A stretch of DNA of 64,000 nt from Kribbella sp. CA-293567 (GTDB taxonomy: Bacteria; Actinomycetota; Actinomycetes; Propionibacteriales; Kribbellaceae). This document shows, piece after piece, positions 18,302 through 26,431 of the stretch (position 1 is its first letter; the number at the start of each line of letters is the position of its first letter). The notes below the pieces were generated by a model that saw only the letters and a list, made by a program, of their open reading frames with translations, was not told the origin of the DNA and did no database searches. A program made the translations under genes and the position numbers. The stretch is from assembly GCF_027627575.1 (NCBI RefSeq), contig NZ_CP114065.1:6448001-6512000 (forward strand), given 5' to 3'.

Positions 18302-19339
18302 ATGTCGGTCGAACGCCCACTCACGCAACCAACGGATTCAGTGGTCCTGTTGCCGGCCGCCACGCTGGTCCTGGGCGGCGACCTCGGCGGCACCTCCACC
18401 CGGATCGTGATCTCCGACCACGAGGGCAACGTCATCGGCCGCGGAGCCGCGGCCGGCGGAAATCCGACCAGTCACCCGGCCACCGCCGCGGCGAACTTCG
18501 GTCAGGCCGTCCGGGCGGCACTGGAGGGCCTCGATCCGGCCGCCGTCCAGGCCGCCGTGATCGGTACGGCGGGCGGCTCGGCACTCGGCCGGCCGGACGT
18601 CAAAGCCCAGTTCGACGCCGCCTGGACCAGCGCCGGACTGACGGCCGAACCGCGGTTCATCGGCGACCTCGAGGTCGCGTTCGCCTCAGGCACGCCCGCG
18701 CCGGACGGCACGGTGGTGATCGCGGGCACCGGCAGCAACACGGGACTCGTCCGCAACAACGAGCTGGTCCGGACCGCGGGCGGTCACGGCTGGCTGCTCG
18801 GCGACGACGGCTCCGGCTTCTGGCTGGGCCGGGAGGCGATGCGCAGCGTGCTGCGCGGGATCGATCTGGGCGAGCCGCTCGGCGTCCTCGGCGAGGCGGT
18901 CGTACAGGCCGTCCTGCCGGACCGCGATCCGAGCGCCGGCGCGGAGCGTGAGGGCTACGATCTGCTCCGTGACGACCTGATCCGCACCGTGAACTCACGT
19001 CCACCGGTGCTGCTGGCCGAACTGGCCCGGCCGGTGGTGGCTGCCTACGACCAGAACGACAAGACCGCCCACGCCCTGGTGAAACGCGCAGCCGAACTGC
19101 TCATTGAAACCGTCAGCCGGCTGTGGACAACGTCGGACAACGGCCCGTTGGTCCTGGCCGGCAGTGTCGCGGGTGAATCGTCACCGGTCGGCCGGTTGCT
19201 GCGGCAAAGCATTCACGAGCACTTCGACGGCGAGGTGCTGACTGCCCGTGACGGGGTCGGTGGCGCGACCTGGCTGGCCCTCGGCGTCCTCGATCCCGCT
19301 CTGGCCACCCACTCCAACCACGCCCGCCTGGTCAGTTAG
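18302..19339 (+). CDS. N-acetylglucosamine kinase (BadF/BadG/BcrA/BcrD ATPase family)
   Basis: A 345-residue sugar kinase of the acetate/sugar kinase/Hsp70/actin fold. The phosphate-1 loop LGGDLGGTSTRIVI is near residue 22-35 and the adenosine/phosphate-2 segment IAGTGSNTGLV near 138-148, followed by GGHGWLLGDDGSGFWLG, a signature of the N-acetylglucosamine kinase group. It should phosphorylate GlcNAc entering through the divergent NgcEFG system. The ATG at 18302 starts MSVERPLTQ; the longer open frame upstream covers the intergenic region. A terminator hairpin follows. Confidence 0.87.
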   Translation: MSVERPLTQPTDSVVLLPAATLVLGGDLGGTSTRIVISDHEGNVIGRGAAAGGNPTSHPATAAANFGQAVRAALEGLDPAAVQAAVIGTAGGSALGRPDVKAQFDAAWTSAGLTAEPRFIGDLEVAFASGTPAPDGTVVIAGTGSNTGLVRNNELVRTAGGHGWLLGDDGSGFWLGREAMRSVLRGIDLGEPLGVLGEAVVQAVLPDRDPSAGAEREGYDLLRDDLIRTVNSRPPVLLAELARPVVAAYDQNDKTAHALVKRAAELLIETVSRLWTTSDNGPLVLAGSVAGESSPVGRLLRQSIHEHFDGEVLTARDGVGGATWLALGVLDPALATHSNHARLVS

Positions 19340-19352
19340 GCACCCCCGGTAC

Positions 19353-19385
19353 TACGGCCCGGTGGCTCTCCGTCACCGGGCCGTA
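19353..19385. terminator. Bidirectional terminator between the kinase and YCII genes
   Basis: A 12-bp perfect stem (19353-19364 with 19374-19385, TACGGCCCGGTG and its complement) with a 9-base loop, followed by CTGTTT. It lies in the 56-bp gap between two convergent genes and can serve both. Confidence 0.75.
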
Positions 19386-19395
19386 CTGTTTCCGG

Positions 19396-19773
19396 TCAGG
19401 TCGCGATCGGCCGCAGCTCGACCGCGAAGAACTGCGCCTCGGGGATCCGGGCGGCGATCTCCTCGGCCCGCTCCGCGCTGTCGACGTCGACGATGAAGAC
19501 GCCGGCCAGTTGCTCCTTCGCCTCGGAGTACGGGCCGTCGGTGGTGGCGCGGACTCCTTCGCGGACCCGGACCACCCTCGTCCGGTGCGGCGCGGCCAGC
19601 GGCTCGGCGGCAACCAGCTCGCCGCTGGCCGTGAGCTCGGCCAGCAGCTTCTCCAGTTGCTCCGCCAGCAGCTGCCTGGCCGGCGCGGGCAGCTTCTTCC
19701 CCTCCTCGGTGTGCAGGAAGGACGGATGTCCCCAGGTCACCGGATTGCTGTGGATGAGCAGCAGGTACTTCAT
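19396..19773 (-). CDS. YCII-related (DGPF) domain protein
   Basis: A 125-residue protein starting MKYLLLIHSNP with the family signature DGPYSEAKEQLAGVFIVDV (split from about residue 80 to 98). These small ferredoxin-fold proteins are common in actinobacteria, often beside ECF sigma factors; no sigma gene is here. A conserved catalytic pair (His/Asp) is proposed for YciI relatives but the function of this subgroup is unknown. It is divergent from the hydrolase gene (139 bp) and convergent with the kinase. Confidence 0.85.
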   Translation of the reverse strand: MKYLLLIHSNPVTWGHPSFLHTEEGKKLPAPARQLLAEQLEKLLAELTASGELVAAEPLAAPHRTRVVRVREGVRATTDGPYSEAKEQLAGVFIVDVDSAERAEEIAARIPEAQFFAVELRPIAT

Positions 19774-19912
19774 GGTGGTTCCTTTCGGTCGAGTGATCCT
19801 CGCAGCACAGGTCGGAGGTCCACCCGGGTTCTCGACATCGCGGAATGTCGAGCGGCGGCGCCCTGCCCCGACGTACCGGCTGATCCAGTCGACCGACCCT
19901 AAGGTGAGCGCC

Positions 19913-20740
19913 ATGAACGAGATCGACCTGCAGCTGAGCGACGGCCGGACCCTGCACGTGTACGACACCGGCCGGGGCGACGTACCGGTGCTGTGGAACC
20001 ACGGCACCCCCAACGTCGGTACGCCGCCGGAGCCGCTGTTCGAGGCGGCCGAGCGGCTCGGCCTGCGGTGGTTCTCCTTCGACCGGCCCGGGTACGGCGG
20101 TTCCACCGCGGCGCCCGGCCGGACGATCGGGTCGGTCGGGGCTGACGCCGGACAGGTGACCGATGCGCTGGGCTTCGATCGTTTCGCTGTGGCGGGCTAC
20201 TCGGGTGGCGGGTCCTACGCGCTGGGCAGCGCGGCGGTCCTGGGCGACCGGGTGCGGGCCGCGGTCACGCTCGCGGCGATCGCGCCGTACGGGGTGGCGG
20301 GGCTGGACTGGTTCGACGGGATGGTGCCGTCAGGGGTGGCGTCCCTGCGCGCCGCGGTGGGCGGGCGCGCGGTGAAGGCGGCGCACCAGGCGTCCGGCGT
20401 CGAGTACGACCCCGAGTTCACTCCTGCTGACTTCACGACGTTCGACGGTCCTTGGGGCTGGCTGGGCAAGGTCGCCGGTGCCGGACTCGACGCCGGGCCC
20501 GACGGCCTGATCGACGACGACCTCTCCTATGTCACGCCGTGGGGCTGTGACCCCGCCACGATCTCCGCGCCGGTACTGCTGCTGCACGGCGGTCAGGACG
20601 GGATCATCCCCAGCTCCCACGGCGACTGGCTGGCGGCGCACTGCCCTACCGCCGTACTGCGCAGCTTCCCGGCCGACAGTCACTTCACCATCGTCACCCA
20701 CGCAGAGTCGGGTCTGGAGTGGCTCCGTGCTCAGCTCTGA
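19913..20740 (+). CDS. Alpha/beta-hydrolase
   Basis: A 275-residue alpha/beta-fold hydrolase: oxyanion segment NHGTPN at 29-34, nucleophile elbow GYSGGG with Ser97, an acid in LLHGGQDGIIP, and catalytic His in DSHFTIV near residue 256. No lid or signal peptide distinguishes a substrate class; esterase, haloperoxidase-like or lactonase activity are all possible. The next gene, a protein kinase, starts 38 bp later on the same strand, which may be chance. Confidence 0.88.
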   Translation: MNEIDLQLSDGRTLHVYDTGRGDVPVLWNHGTPNVGTPPEPLFEAAERLGLRWFSFDRPGYGGSTAAPGRTIGSVGADAGQVTDALGFDRFAVAGYSGGGSYALGSAAVLGDRVRAAVTLAAIAPYGVAGLDWFDGMVPSGVASLRAAVGGRAVKAAHQASGVEYDPEFTPADFTTFDGPWGWLGKVAGAGLDAGPDGLIDDDLSYVTPWGCDPATISAPVLLLHGGQDGIIPSSHGDWLAAHCPTAVLRSFPADSHFTIVTHAESGLEWLRAQL

Positions 20741-20778
20741 ACGCTTGCGGTCGCTTCGGAGTGGGTACTGATTTACAG

Positions 20779-22071
20779 ATGAGGCCCCCTGGAGCTGCCA
20801 ACGTGCTGTTGGCCGAGCGCTACCGGCTCGGCGACCCCGTCGGTCGCGGCGGGATGGGAGTTGTCTATCGCGCCACGGACGAACTGCTGGGCCGTGACGT
20901 CGCGATCAAGCTGCTGCTGCCGGTACGGGAAAGTGTTGCGGCCGTGGAGCGGTTCCAGCGGGAGGCCAGGGCCGCGGCGATGATCTCTGATCCCCACGTC
21001 GTCGCGACCTACGATTTCGGCCCACACGGTGACGGCTACTTCCTCGCGATGGAACTGGTCGAGGGAACCAACGTCAGCGTCGAACTCAAGCTCCGGGGTC
21101 CGTTCGCGTCCGAGCGGGCACTGGCGATCGTGCGGCAGGCGGCTGCCGGGCTGGCCGCGGCTCACCGGCACGGCCTGATTCATCGCGACATCAAGCCGGC
21201 CAATCTGCTGCTCACCAAGGACGATCTGGTGAAGGTGGCCGACTTCGGCATCGTCAGGATTCTCGGGGACACCACCACGACGCTGACCGCGACCGGCCAG
21301 ATCGTCGGCACCAGCCACTACCTCGCGCCCGAGCGAGCCCTGGGCAAGCCGGCCGAGGCGGCCTCGGACGTGTACGCGCTCGGCTGCGTGCTCTACCAAC
21401 TGGTGACGGGTGAGCCGCCGTTCACGGCGGAAGACCCGGCCTCGGTGATGTACCAGCACGTTCAGAGCGAGGCGACCTCGCCGAGCGAGCTGCGACCTGA
21501 GCTCGCCGGGGACTTCGAGGCGTTGCTGTTCTGGATGCTGGCCAAGGATCCGGAAGCCCGCCCGACCGCCGAGCAGGTGGCTGCCGGAGCGACGGCCCCG
21601 CCGCTCACCCGTGCCGACGCGATCCTGCCACTGCCGGTACGCCGTCGCCCGTCGCGCAGGGTGCTCGCCGCGACCGCGGCTGGGCTGACACTTGCCGCCG
21701 CCGGCGCCGTGGGCATCCTGCTGGACGCGAACTCGGAGAAACTGCCCGCCACCAACGACCTGCGGCCATCAGTGCCCGCAGCCAGTGCTCCGGCACCCAC
21801 CAAGCCCGCCACCGTGTTGCCAAAGGCAACAACTTCCCGGTCGACCGGAGTGCTCGGCACCACCAGGGCCGCCACTCCTGACCGGTCGCTCCGCGCGAGC
21901 ACCAGGACCCAGGCACCGAAGGCCGTCCCCTCGGCGAAGCCGACGAAGACCGAGAAGACGAAGAAGCCGAAGCCCGCCAACACGAACGGGAACAACGGGA
22001 ACGGGAACACCGGCAACGGCAACGGCAACGGCAATGGCAACGCTGGGAACGGCAACAGCAAGAAGGGCTGA
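20779..22071 (+). CDS. Membrane-anchored Ser/Thr protein kinase (PknB-like catalytic domain)
   Basis: A 430-residue kinase: glycine loop GRGGMGVVYRA (22-32), ATP-binding Lys44, catalytic loop HRDIKPAN (135-142, Asp137), DFG (155-157), and activation-loop threonines around 165-178 followed by APE. A single membrane helix lies at about 295-315. The outside part has no PASTA or other folded domain; it is a Pro/Thr/Lys linker ending in an Asn-Gly repeat tail (about 25 residues of N-G units). I chose the ATG at 20779 (MRPPGAANVL). The extracellular tail may sense or bind the wall, but that is a guess. Confidence 0.9.
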   Translation: MRPPGAANVLLAERYRLGDPVGRGGMGVVYRATDELLGRDVAIKLLLPVRESVAAVERFQREARAAAMISDPHVVATYDFGPHGDGYFLAMELVEGTNVSVELKLRGPFASERALAIVRQAAAGLAAAHRHGLIHRDIKPANLLLTKDDLVKVADFGIVRILGDTTTTLTATGQIVGTSHYLAPERALGKPAEAASDVYALGCVLYQLVTGEPPFTAEDPASVMYQHVQSEATSPSELRPELAGDFEALLFWMLAKDPEARPTAEQVAAGATAPPLTRADAILPLPVRRRPSRRVLAATAAGLTLAAAGAVGILLDANSEKLPATNDLRPSVPAASAPAPTKPATVLPKATTSRSTGVLGTTRAATPDRSLRASTRTQAPKAVPSAKPTKTEKTKKPKPANTNGNNGNGNTGNGNGNGNGNAGNGNSKKG

Positions 22072-22085
22072 CCGGCAGCCGCTAG

Positions 22086-22898
22086 TTGGACCACGCTGAA
22101 AAGCACCACCGCCGGGCCCGCGCCGACCCTAGCCTGTGCCGCAGGTCGCATCCGCCGGATCTCGGCCGGCTCGTGGTCGCGCTCAGCGCGGTCCATCTCA
22201 CCAGCGCTCTGCGTCTGCTCGCGCTCACAGCCGCCACGGCAGTGCTCTGGATCTGGCAGCTCAACAAACTCGGGATCGGCGGCATCACGTCGGTACTGCT
22301 CTGGATCGTCGTCCTGCTCGGCCTGGTCCGGTCGGCGCCCGCGCCCCATGCCCATCGGGAGCTCGACCGCTCGGTCTACCGGCGGATGGCCGACGCGGAG
22401 CACGCCTGGCCGCAGTGGTCGGAGATGATCTACCGCAGCGAGCACGGCGCCGCTTCAGTGACGGCCCGCCGCGTACTGCGCTGGACCATCTACCGCAAGC
22501 TCGTCGGCCTGGACACCAGAACAGCGCTCGGCGGCCTCTACACCTCGCTGGCGCTCCGCCTCACCATCGGCTGCCTGCTCGCCGTCGGGGTCACCCCGAT
22601 CGTCCTGCCGTGGTCGTCGGGCACCGTCGTCCTGATGCTGACCTTCGGCCGGCAGACCTTCCAGTACTCCGCCGGGCCGAACCGGCCGTATTCCTGCCTG
22701 ACCTACTTCGTCGGCAGCCTGGTCGTGCTCAGCAGGCTGAAGATCCTGACCCCGACCCCCGTCGGGGACGTCCTAGTCGGTGCTGACGACGGCTTCGTCC
22801 CCGCTGACGCGATGCACCCGGACCCGGGCCACCCGGCGGCCGTCCATCTCCTTGACCGTGAGCTTGTAGCCGTCGACCGCGCCCTCGTCGCCGACTGA
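22086..22898 (+). CDS. Hypothetical membrane protein overlapping corC antisense
   Basis: A frame of up to 270 codons with strongly coding third positions between about 22180 and 22760. It predicts two N-terminal hydrophobic helices (around residues 35-80), a soluble stretch with YRRMADAEHAWPQWSEMIY, and one or two further helices (150-215). I do not recognise the family. The last 126 bp run antisense to the 3' end of the convergent CorC-like gene, so the final 42 residues may be read-through beyond an ancestral stop. The TTG at 22086 has no clear ribosome-binding site; GTG at 22173 is an alternative start. Confidence 0.55.
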   Translation: MDHAEKHHRRARADPSLCRRSHPPDLGRLVVALSAVHLTSALRLLALTAATAVLWIWQLNKLGIGGITSVLLWIVVLLGLVRSAPAPHAHRELDRSVYRRMADAEHAWPQWSEMIYRSEHGAASVTARRVLRWTIYRKLVGLDTRTALGGLYTSLALRLTIGCLLAVGVTPIVLPWSSGTVVLMLTFGRQTFQYSAGPNRPYSCLTYFVGSLVVLSRLKILTPTPVGDVLVGADDGFVPADAMHPDPGHPAAVHLLDRELVAVDRALVAD

Positions 22899-24077
22899 GG
22901 GCACCCGGCCCAGCTGGGCGGCCACGAAACCGGCCACCGTCTCGTACGGGCCGTCGGGCAGCTCGACGCCGGTCTCGTCGGCGAAGTCGTCCAGGTTGAG
23001 CAGGCCGTCCACCTCGACGTCACCGCTGCGCAGCCGGGTGGTCTCGGTGGACTCCTCGTCGTACTCGTCCTTGATGTCGCCGATCAGCTCCTCGACCAGG
23101 TCCTCGAGCGTGACGATGCCGGCGGTGCCGCCGTACTCGTCGAGCACGATCGCCAGGTGGGTGCTGCGCCGGCGCATCTCGGTCAGCGTCGGCAGCAGCT
23201 TCGCGGTGTCGGGCAGCATCAGCACCTCGCGGGCGAGGTCACCGACCCGGACCGACCGGCTGGCGACCGCGGGATCGAACAGGTCGCGGACGTGCACGAA
23301 GCCGACGATGTCGTCGGCCGAGCCGTTCATCACCGGGTAGCGCGAGTGCGGTCGCTCGGCGGCGAACTTCACCGCTTTGTACGCCGGCATCTCGGCGTCG
23401 ACGAAGTCCACCTCGGTCCGCGGCAGCATCAGTTCGCGCAACTGCCGGCTGCCGGCCTCGAAGACGTCGTCGACGATCCGGCGCTCCTCCTCGCCGAGCG
23501 ACTCGTGCGCGGAGACGATCTCGCGCAGCTCCTCGTCCGACATCACCTCGCGGTTCGCGTTCGGGTCACCGCCGAGCGCGCGGACCACCAGGTCGGTCGA
23601 GCGGGACAACAGCCAGATCACCGGCCGGGCACCGGAAGCGATCCGGTCGACCAGCGGCGCCAGACCGAGTGCGAACGTCTCGGCCCGCTGCAGCGCCAGC
23701 CGCTTGGCCGCGAGCTCGCCGAGCACGATCGAGACGTAGGAGATGGCCACGGTGATCAGCACCAGCGCGACGGTGTTCGCCACCGACTCGGGCAGGCCGA
23801 GATCCTGCAGGTGCGGTGACAGGCTGTCGGCCAGCGTCGCGCCACCGAAGGCGGCGGACAGGAAGCCCATCAGCGTCACGCCGATCTGCACGGCGGACAG
23901 GAAGCGGTTCGGGTTGGCGGCCACCTTGGCGACGATCTCGCCGCGCCGGCCGCGCTGGGAGATCGACTTGAGCTGGCTGTCCCGCAGGGAGACCAGCGCC
24001 ATCTCGGCGGCGGCGAAGACACCACCGATCAGCACGAAGACGAAGATCAGGACGATGTTGAGCAGGGTTTCGTTCAT
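22773..24077 (-). CDS. CorC/HlyC-type CNNM and CBS-domain membrane protein
   Basis: A 434-residue protein with an N-terminal DUF21/CNNM membrane domain (about 1-180, three to four helices, starting MNETLLNIVLIFVFVL), two CBS repeats (about 205-325, including VLDEYGGTAGIVTLEDLVEEL in part) and a C-terminal CorC_HlyC domain (about 340-425). These proteins are linked to divalent cation (Mg2+/Co2+) efflux or homeostasis; the older name hemolysin is misleading. Only one such gene is seen here, although actinobacteria often carry two in tandem. Its 3' end overlaps the convergent hypothetical gene. Confidence 0.92.
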   Translation of the reverse strand: MNETLLNIVLIFVFVLIGGVFAAAEMALVSLRDSQLKSISQRGRRGEIVAKVAANPNRFLSAVQIGVTLMGFLSAAFGGATLADSLSPHLQDLGLPESVANTVALVLITVAISYVSIVLGELAAKRLALQRAETFALGLAPLVDRIASGARPVIWLLSRSTDLVVRALGGDPNANREVMSDEELREIVSAHESLGEEERRIVDDVFEAGSRQLRELMLPRTEVDFVDAEMPAYKAVKFAAERPHSRYPVMNGSADDIVGFVHVRDLFDPAVASRSVRVGDLAREVLMLPDTAKLLPTLTEMRRRSTHLAIVLDEYGGTAGIVTLEDLVEELIGDIKDEYDEESTETTRLRSGDVEVDGLLNLDDFADETGVELPDGPYETVAGFVAAQLGRVPSVGDEGAVDGYKLTVKEMDGRRVARVRVHRVSGDEAVVSTD

Positions 24078-24138
24078 GAGCTGGGGGTTCCTAGCGCCCT
24101 CTCCGCGTAGACAGGAGAGGACGCGACCTTAGGGCGAC

Positions 24139-24217
24139 GTCCATCGATCAAGAGTACCGGTGGCGGGTCCATCGATGCATGTTTGAAATTGTTGGTTTAC
24201 GATGGTTGATGAATGAG
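24139..24217 (+). promoter_or_regulatory. galT promoter/operator region with direct repeats
   Basis: An exact 10-bp direct repeat GTCCATCGAT occurs at 24139-24148 and 24167-24176, 28 bp apart start to start. It is followed by an AT-rich run with TACGAT (24198-24203) as a possible -10. Direct or tandem sites are usual for DeoR-family repressors, and a DeoR gene lies 3.4 kb downstream of galTK. Confidence 0.4.
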
Positions 24218-24254
24218 AGTGTCGATTCTCGGCCCTGGAGCGGAAGGTCGGACC

Positions 24255-25304
24255 ATGAACACCACTGCACGCGGTGCGCGCCGGACGGACACCACCTTGT
24301 CCGACGGCCGGCAACTGATCTACTACGACCCGGCCGACGCGCCGGTCCGGGTCCCGCTCGAGGACACCCGGGGCCTGCCGGCGCCGAAGCCGCTGGCCGA
24401 GTTCCGGACCGATCCGCTGACCGGTGACACGATCACCTTCGCCACCCACCGCAACACCCGGACCTACCTGCCGCCGGCCGACCAGTGCCCGCTGGATGCC
24501 AGCCGGCCGGGCAACGCCACCGAGATCCCGGACCACGACTACAACGTGGCCGTCTTCGAGAACCGGTTCCCGTCGTTCTCCGGCCCGGGCCGGTGCGAGG
24601 TGGTCTGCTTCACCAGCGACCACACCAAGTCCTTCACCCAGTTGTCCCAGGGCCAGGCCCGGCTGGTGGTCGAGGCCTGGGCCGACCGGACCGCGGAGCT
24701 GAGCTCCCGGCCCGACATCGAGTACGTCTTCGCCTTCGAGAACCGCGGCCGCGAGATCGGCGTCACGCTGAGCCACCCGCACGGCCAGATCTACGGCTAC
24801 CCGTTCCTGCCGCCGCGGATCCAGACCCTGATGGCGCGCGCCCGGGAGTACCAGGAAGTTGCCGGAAGCAACCTCTTTGCCGACGTCCTGGCCGCCGAGC
24901 GCAAGGACGGCCGCCGGGTGGTCGCGGAGAACGCGAACTGGACCGCGTTCGTGCCGCAGGCCGCGCGCTGGCCGGTCGAGGTACACCTCTACCCGCACCG
25001 CCAGGTGGCCGGCATCTCCGACCTGACCACGGAGGAGCGGGACGACTTCGCCCAGCTGTACCTCGACGTACTGGGCCGTTTCGACGGTCTGTACGGCGAG
25101 GACCTGCCCTACATCGCCGCCTGGCACCCGGCGCCGGTCCGGGTCGATCGCGAGCTGGGCTACCTGCACCTGGAGCTGTTGTCGATCCGGCGGGCCCAGG
25201 ACAAGATCAAGTACCTGGCCGGCTCGGAGTCCGGGATGGGTGCCTTCATCTCCGACACCCTGCCCGAGGATGTCGCCGAGATGCTGCGGAAGGTTGGCTC
25301 ATGA
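24255..25304 (+). CDS. galT: Galactose-1-phosphate uridylyltransferase
   Basis: A 349-residue GalT of the Leloir pathway, exchanging UMP between UDP-glucose and galactose-1-phosphate. The active-site motif HPHGQIYGYPF lies at 174-184, with His176 as the uridylylated nucleophile. I prefer the ATG at 24255 (MNTTARGA) because GGAAGG precedes it by 7 bp; an in-frame ATG at 24213 is also open but lacks a site. The stop overlaps galK (ATGA). No galE follows; the epimerase must be encoded elsewhere. Confidence 0.93.
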   Translation: MNTTARGARRTDTTLSDGRQLIYYDPADAPVRVPLEDTRGLPAPKPLAEFRTDPLTGDTITFATHRNTRTYLPPADQCPLDASRPGNATEIPDHDYNVAVFENRFPSFSGPGRCEVVCFTSDHTKSFTQLSQGQARLVVEAWADRTAELSSRPDIEYVFAFENRGREIGVTLSHPHGQIYGYPFLPPRIQTLMARAREYQEVAGSNLFADVLAAERKDGRRVVAENANWTAFVPQAARWPVEVHLYPHRQVAGISDLTTEERDDFAQLYLDVLGRFDGLYGEDLPYIAAWHPAPVRVDRELGYLHLELLSIRRAQDKIKYLAGSESGMGAFISDTLPEDVAEMLRKVGS

Positions 25305-26431
25305 GCAAGTTCGTGGAGGTCTTCGGCGTTCCGGCCGACGGGGTGTGGCGCGCGCCCGGCCGGGTCAACCTGATCGGCGAGCACACCGACTACAACGACG
25401 GTCTGGTGCTGCCGATCGCGCTGCCGAACCAGATCACGGTCACCGCCTCGGCCCGGACCGACGGGGTGGTCGCGGTGGCGTCCTCCGGCCAGGACGGGAT
25501 CATCACCTTCGAGCTGGACTCGCTGGCTCCCGGCTCGGTGGCGGACTGGGCCGCCTACCCGGCCGGCGCGGCCTGGGTGCTGCTGAAGGACGGCTACGAG
25601 ATCGGCGGGGCGAACCTGCTCGTCGAGTCCGACCTGCCGTCCGGCGCCGGGTTGTCGTCGTCCGCCGCCCTGCTCTGCGCGACCGCCGTCGCCCTGCTCG
25701 GCCTGCGTGACCTCGACGTCGATCCGGCCGAGGTCGCCCGGCTCGCTCAGCGCGCCGAGAACCAGTACGTCGGGGCGCCGGTCGGTCTGATGGACCAGAT
25801 GGCGTCGATGTGCTGCACGGCCGGCCACGCCCTGTACTTCGACATCCGCGCGATGTCGACCGACCAGATCCCCTTCGACCCCGCGGCCGACGACCTCGCC
25901 TTGCTGGTGATCGACGTGAAGGCACCGCACCGGCACGTGGACGGCGAGTACGCCGCCCGCCGGAAGTCCTGCGAGCAAGCCGCGGCCGAACTCGGCGTAC
26001 CGGCGCTGCGGTCGATCGCCCCCGAGGACCTGGACGATGCTTTGGGCCGGCTGTCCGACGACGTCGCGCGCCGCCGCGTCCGGCACGTGGTGACCGAGAT
26101 CCGCCGGGTAGAGGACACGATCGCCCTCCTGCGCGCTGGCCGCTTGCGCGACGTCGGCCCGCTCTTCACCGCCTCGCACGCCTCGCTGCGCGACGACTTC
26201 GAGATCACCGTTCCCGAACTGGACGTGGCCGTGGACACGGCGCTGGCCGCCGGTGCCCTCGGCGCCCGGATGACAGGCGGCGGCTTCGGCGGCTGCATCG
26301 TCGCCCTGGTCGAGGCTTCGGCGACCAACGAGGTGCTGGCTGCCATCGAAAAGGCCTTCTCGAAAGAGGGCTTCACCAAGCCGACCTCCCTGGACGCCAC
26401 CCCCTCAGCAGGCGCCTCCCGCGTCTCGTAG
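25301..26431 (+). CDS. galK: Galactokinase
   Basis: A 376-residue GHMP kinase that phosphorylates galactose at C1. All three motifs are present: GRVNLIGEHTDYNDG (about 18-32), LPSGAGLSSSAAL (about 113-125) and GARMTGGGFGGCIVAL near residue 324-339. It overlaps galT by 4 bp, so expression is coupled. Its stop (26429-26431) directly abuts the stop of the convergent MFS gene, leaving no room for a separate terminator. Confidence 0.96.
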   Translation: MSKFVEVFGVPADGVWRAPGRVNLIGEHTDYNDGLVLPIALPNQITVTASARTDGVVAVASSGQDGIITFELDSLAPGSVADWAAYPAGAAWVLLKDGYEIGGANLLVESDLPSGAGLSSSAALLCATAVALLGLRDLDVDPAEVARLAQRAENQYVGAPVGLMDQMASMCCTAGHALYFDIRAMSTDQIPFDPAADDLALLVIDVKAPHRHVDGEYAARRKSCEQAAAELGVPALRSIAPEDLDDALGRLSDDVARRRVRHVVTEIRRVEDTIALLRAGRLRDVGPLFTASHASLRDDFEITVPELDVAVDTALAAGALGARMTGGGFGGCIVALVEASATNEVLAAIEKAFSKEGFTKPTSLDATPSAGASRVS

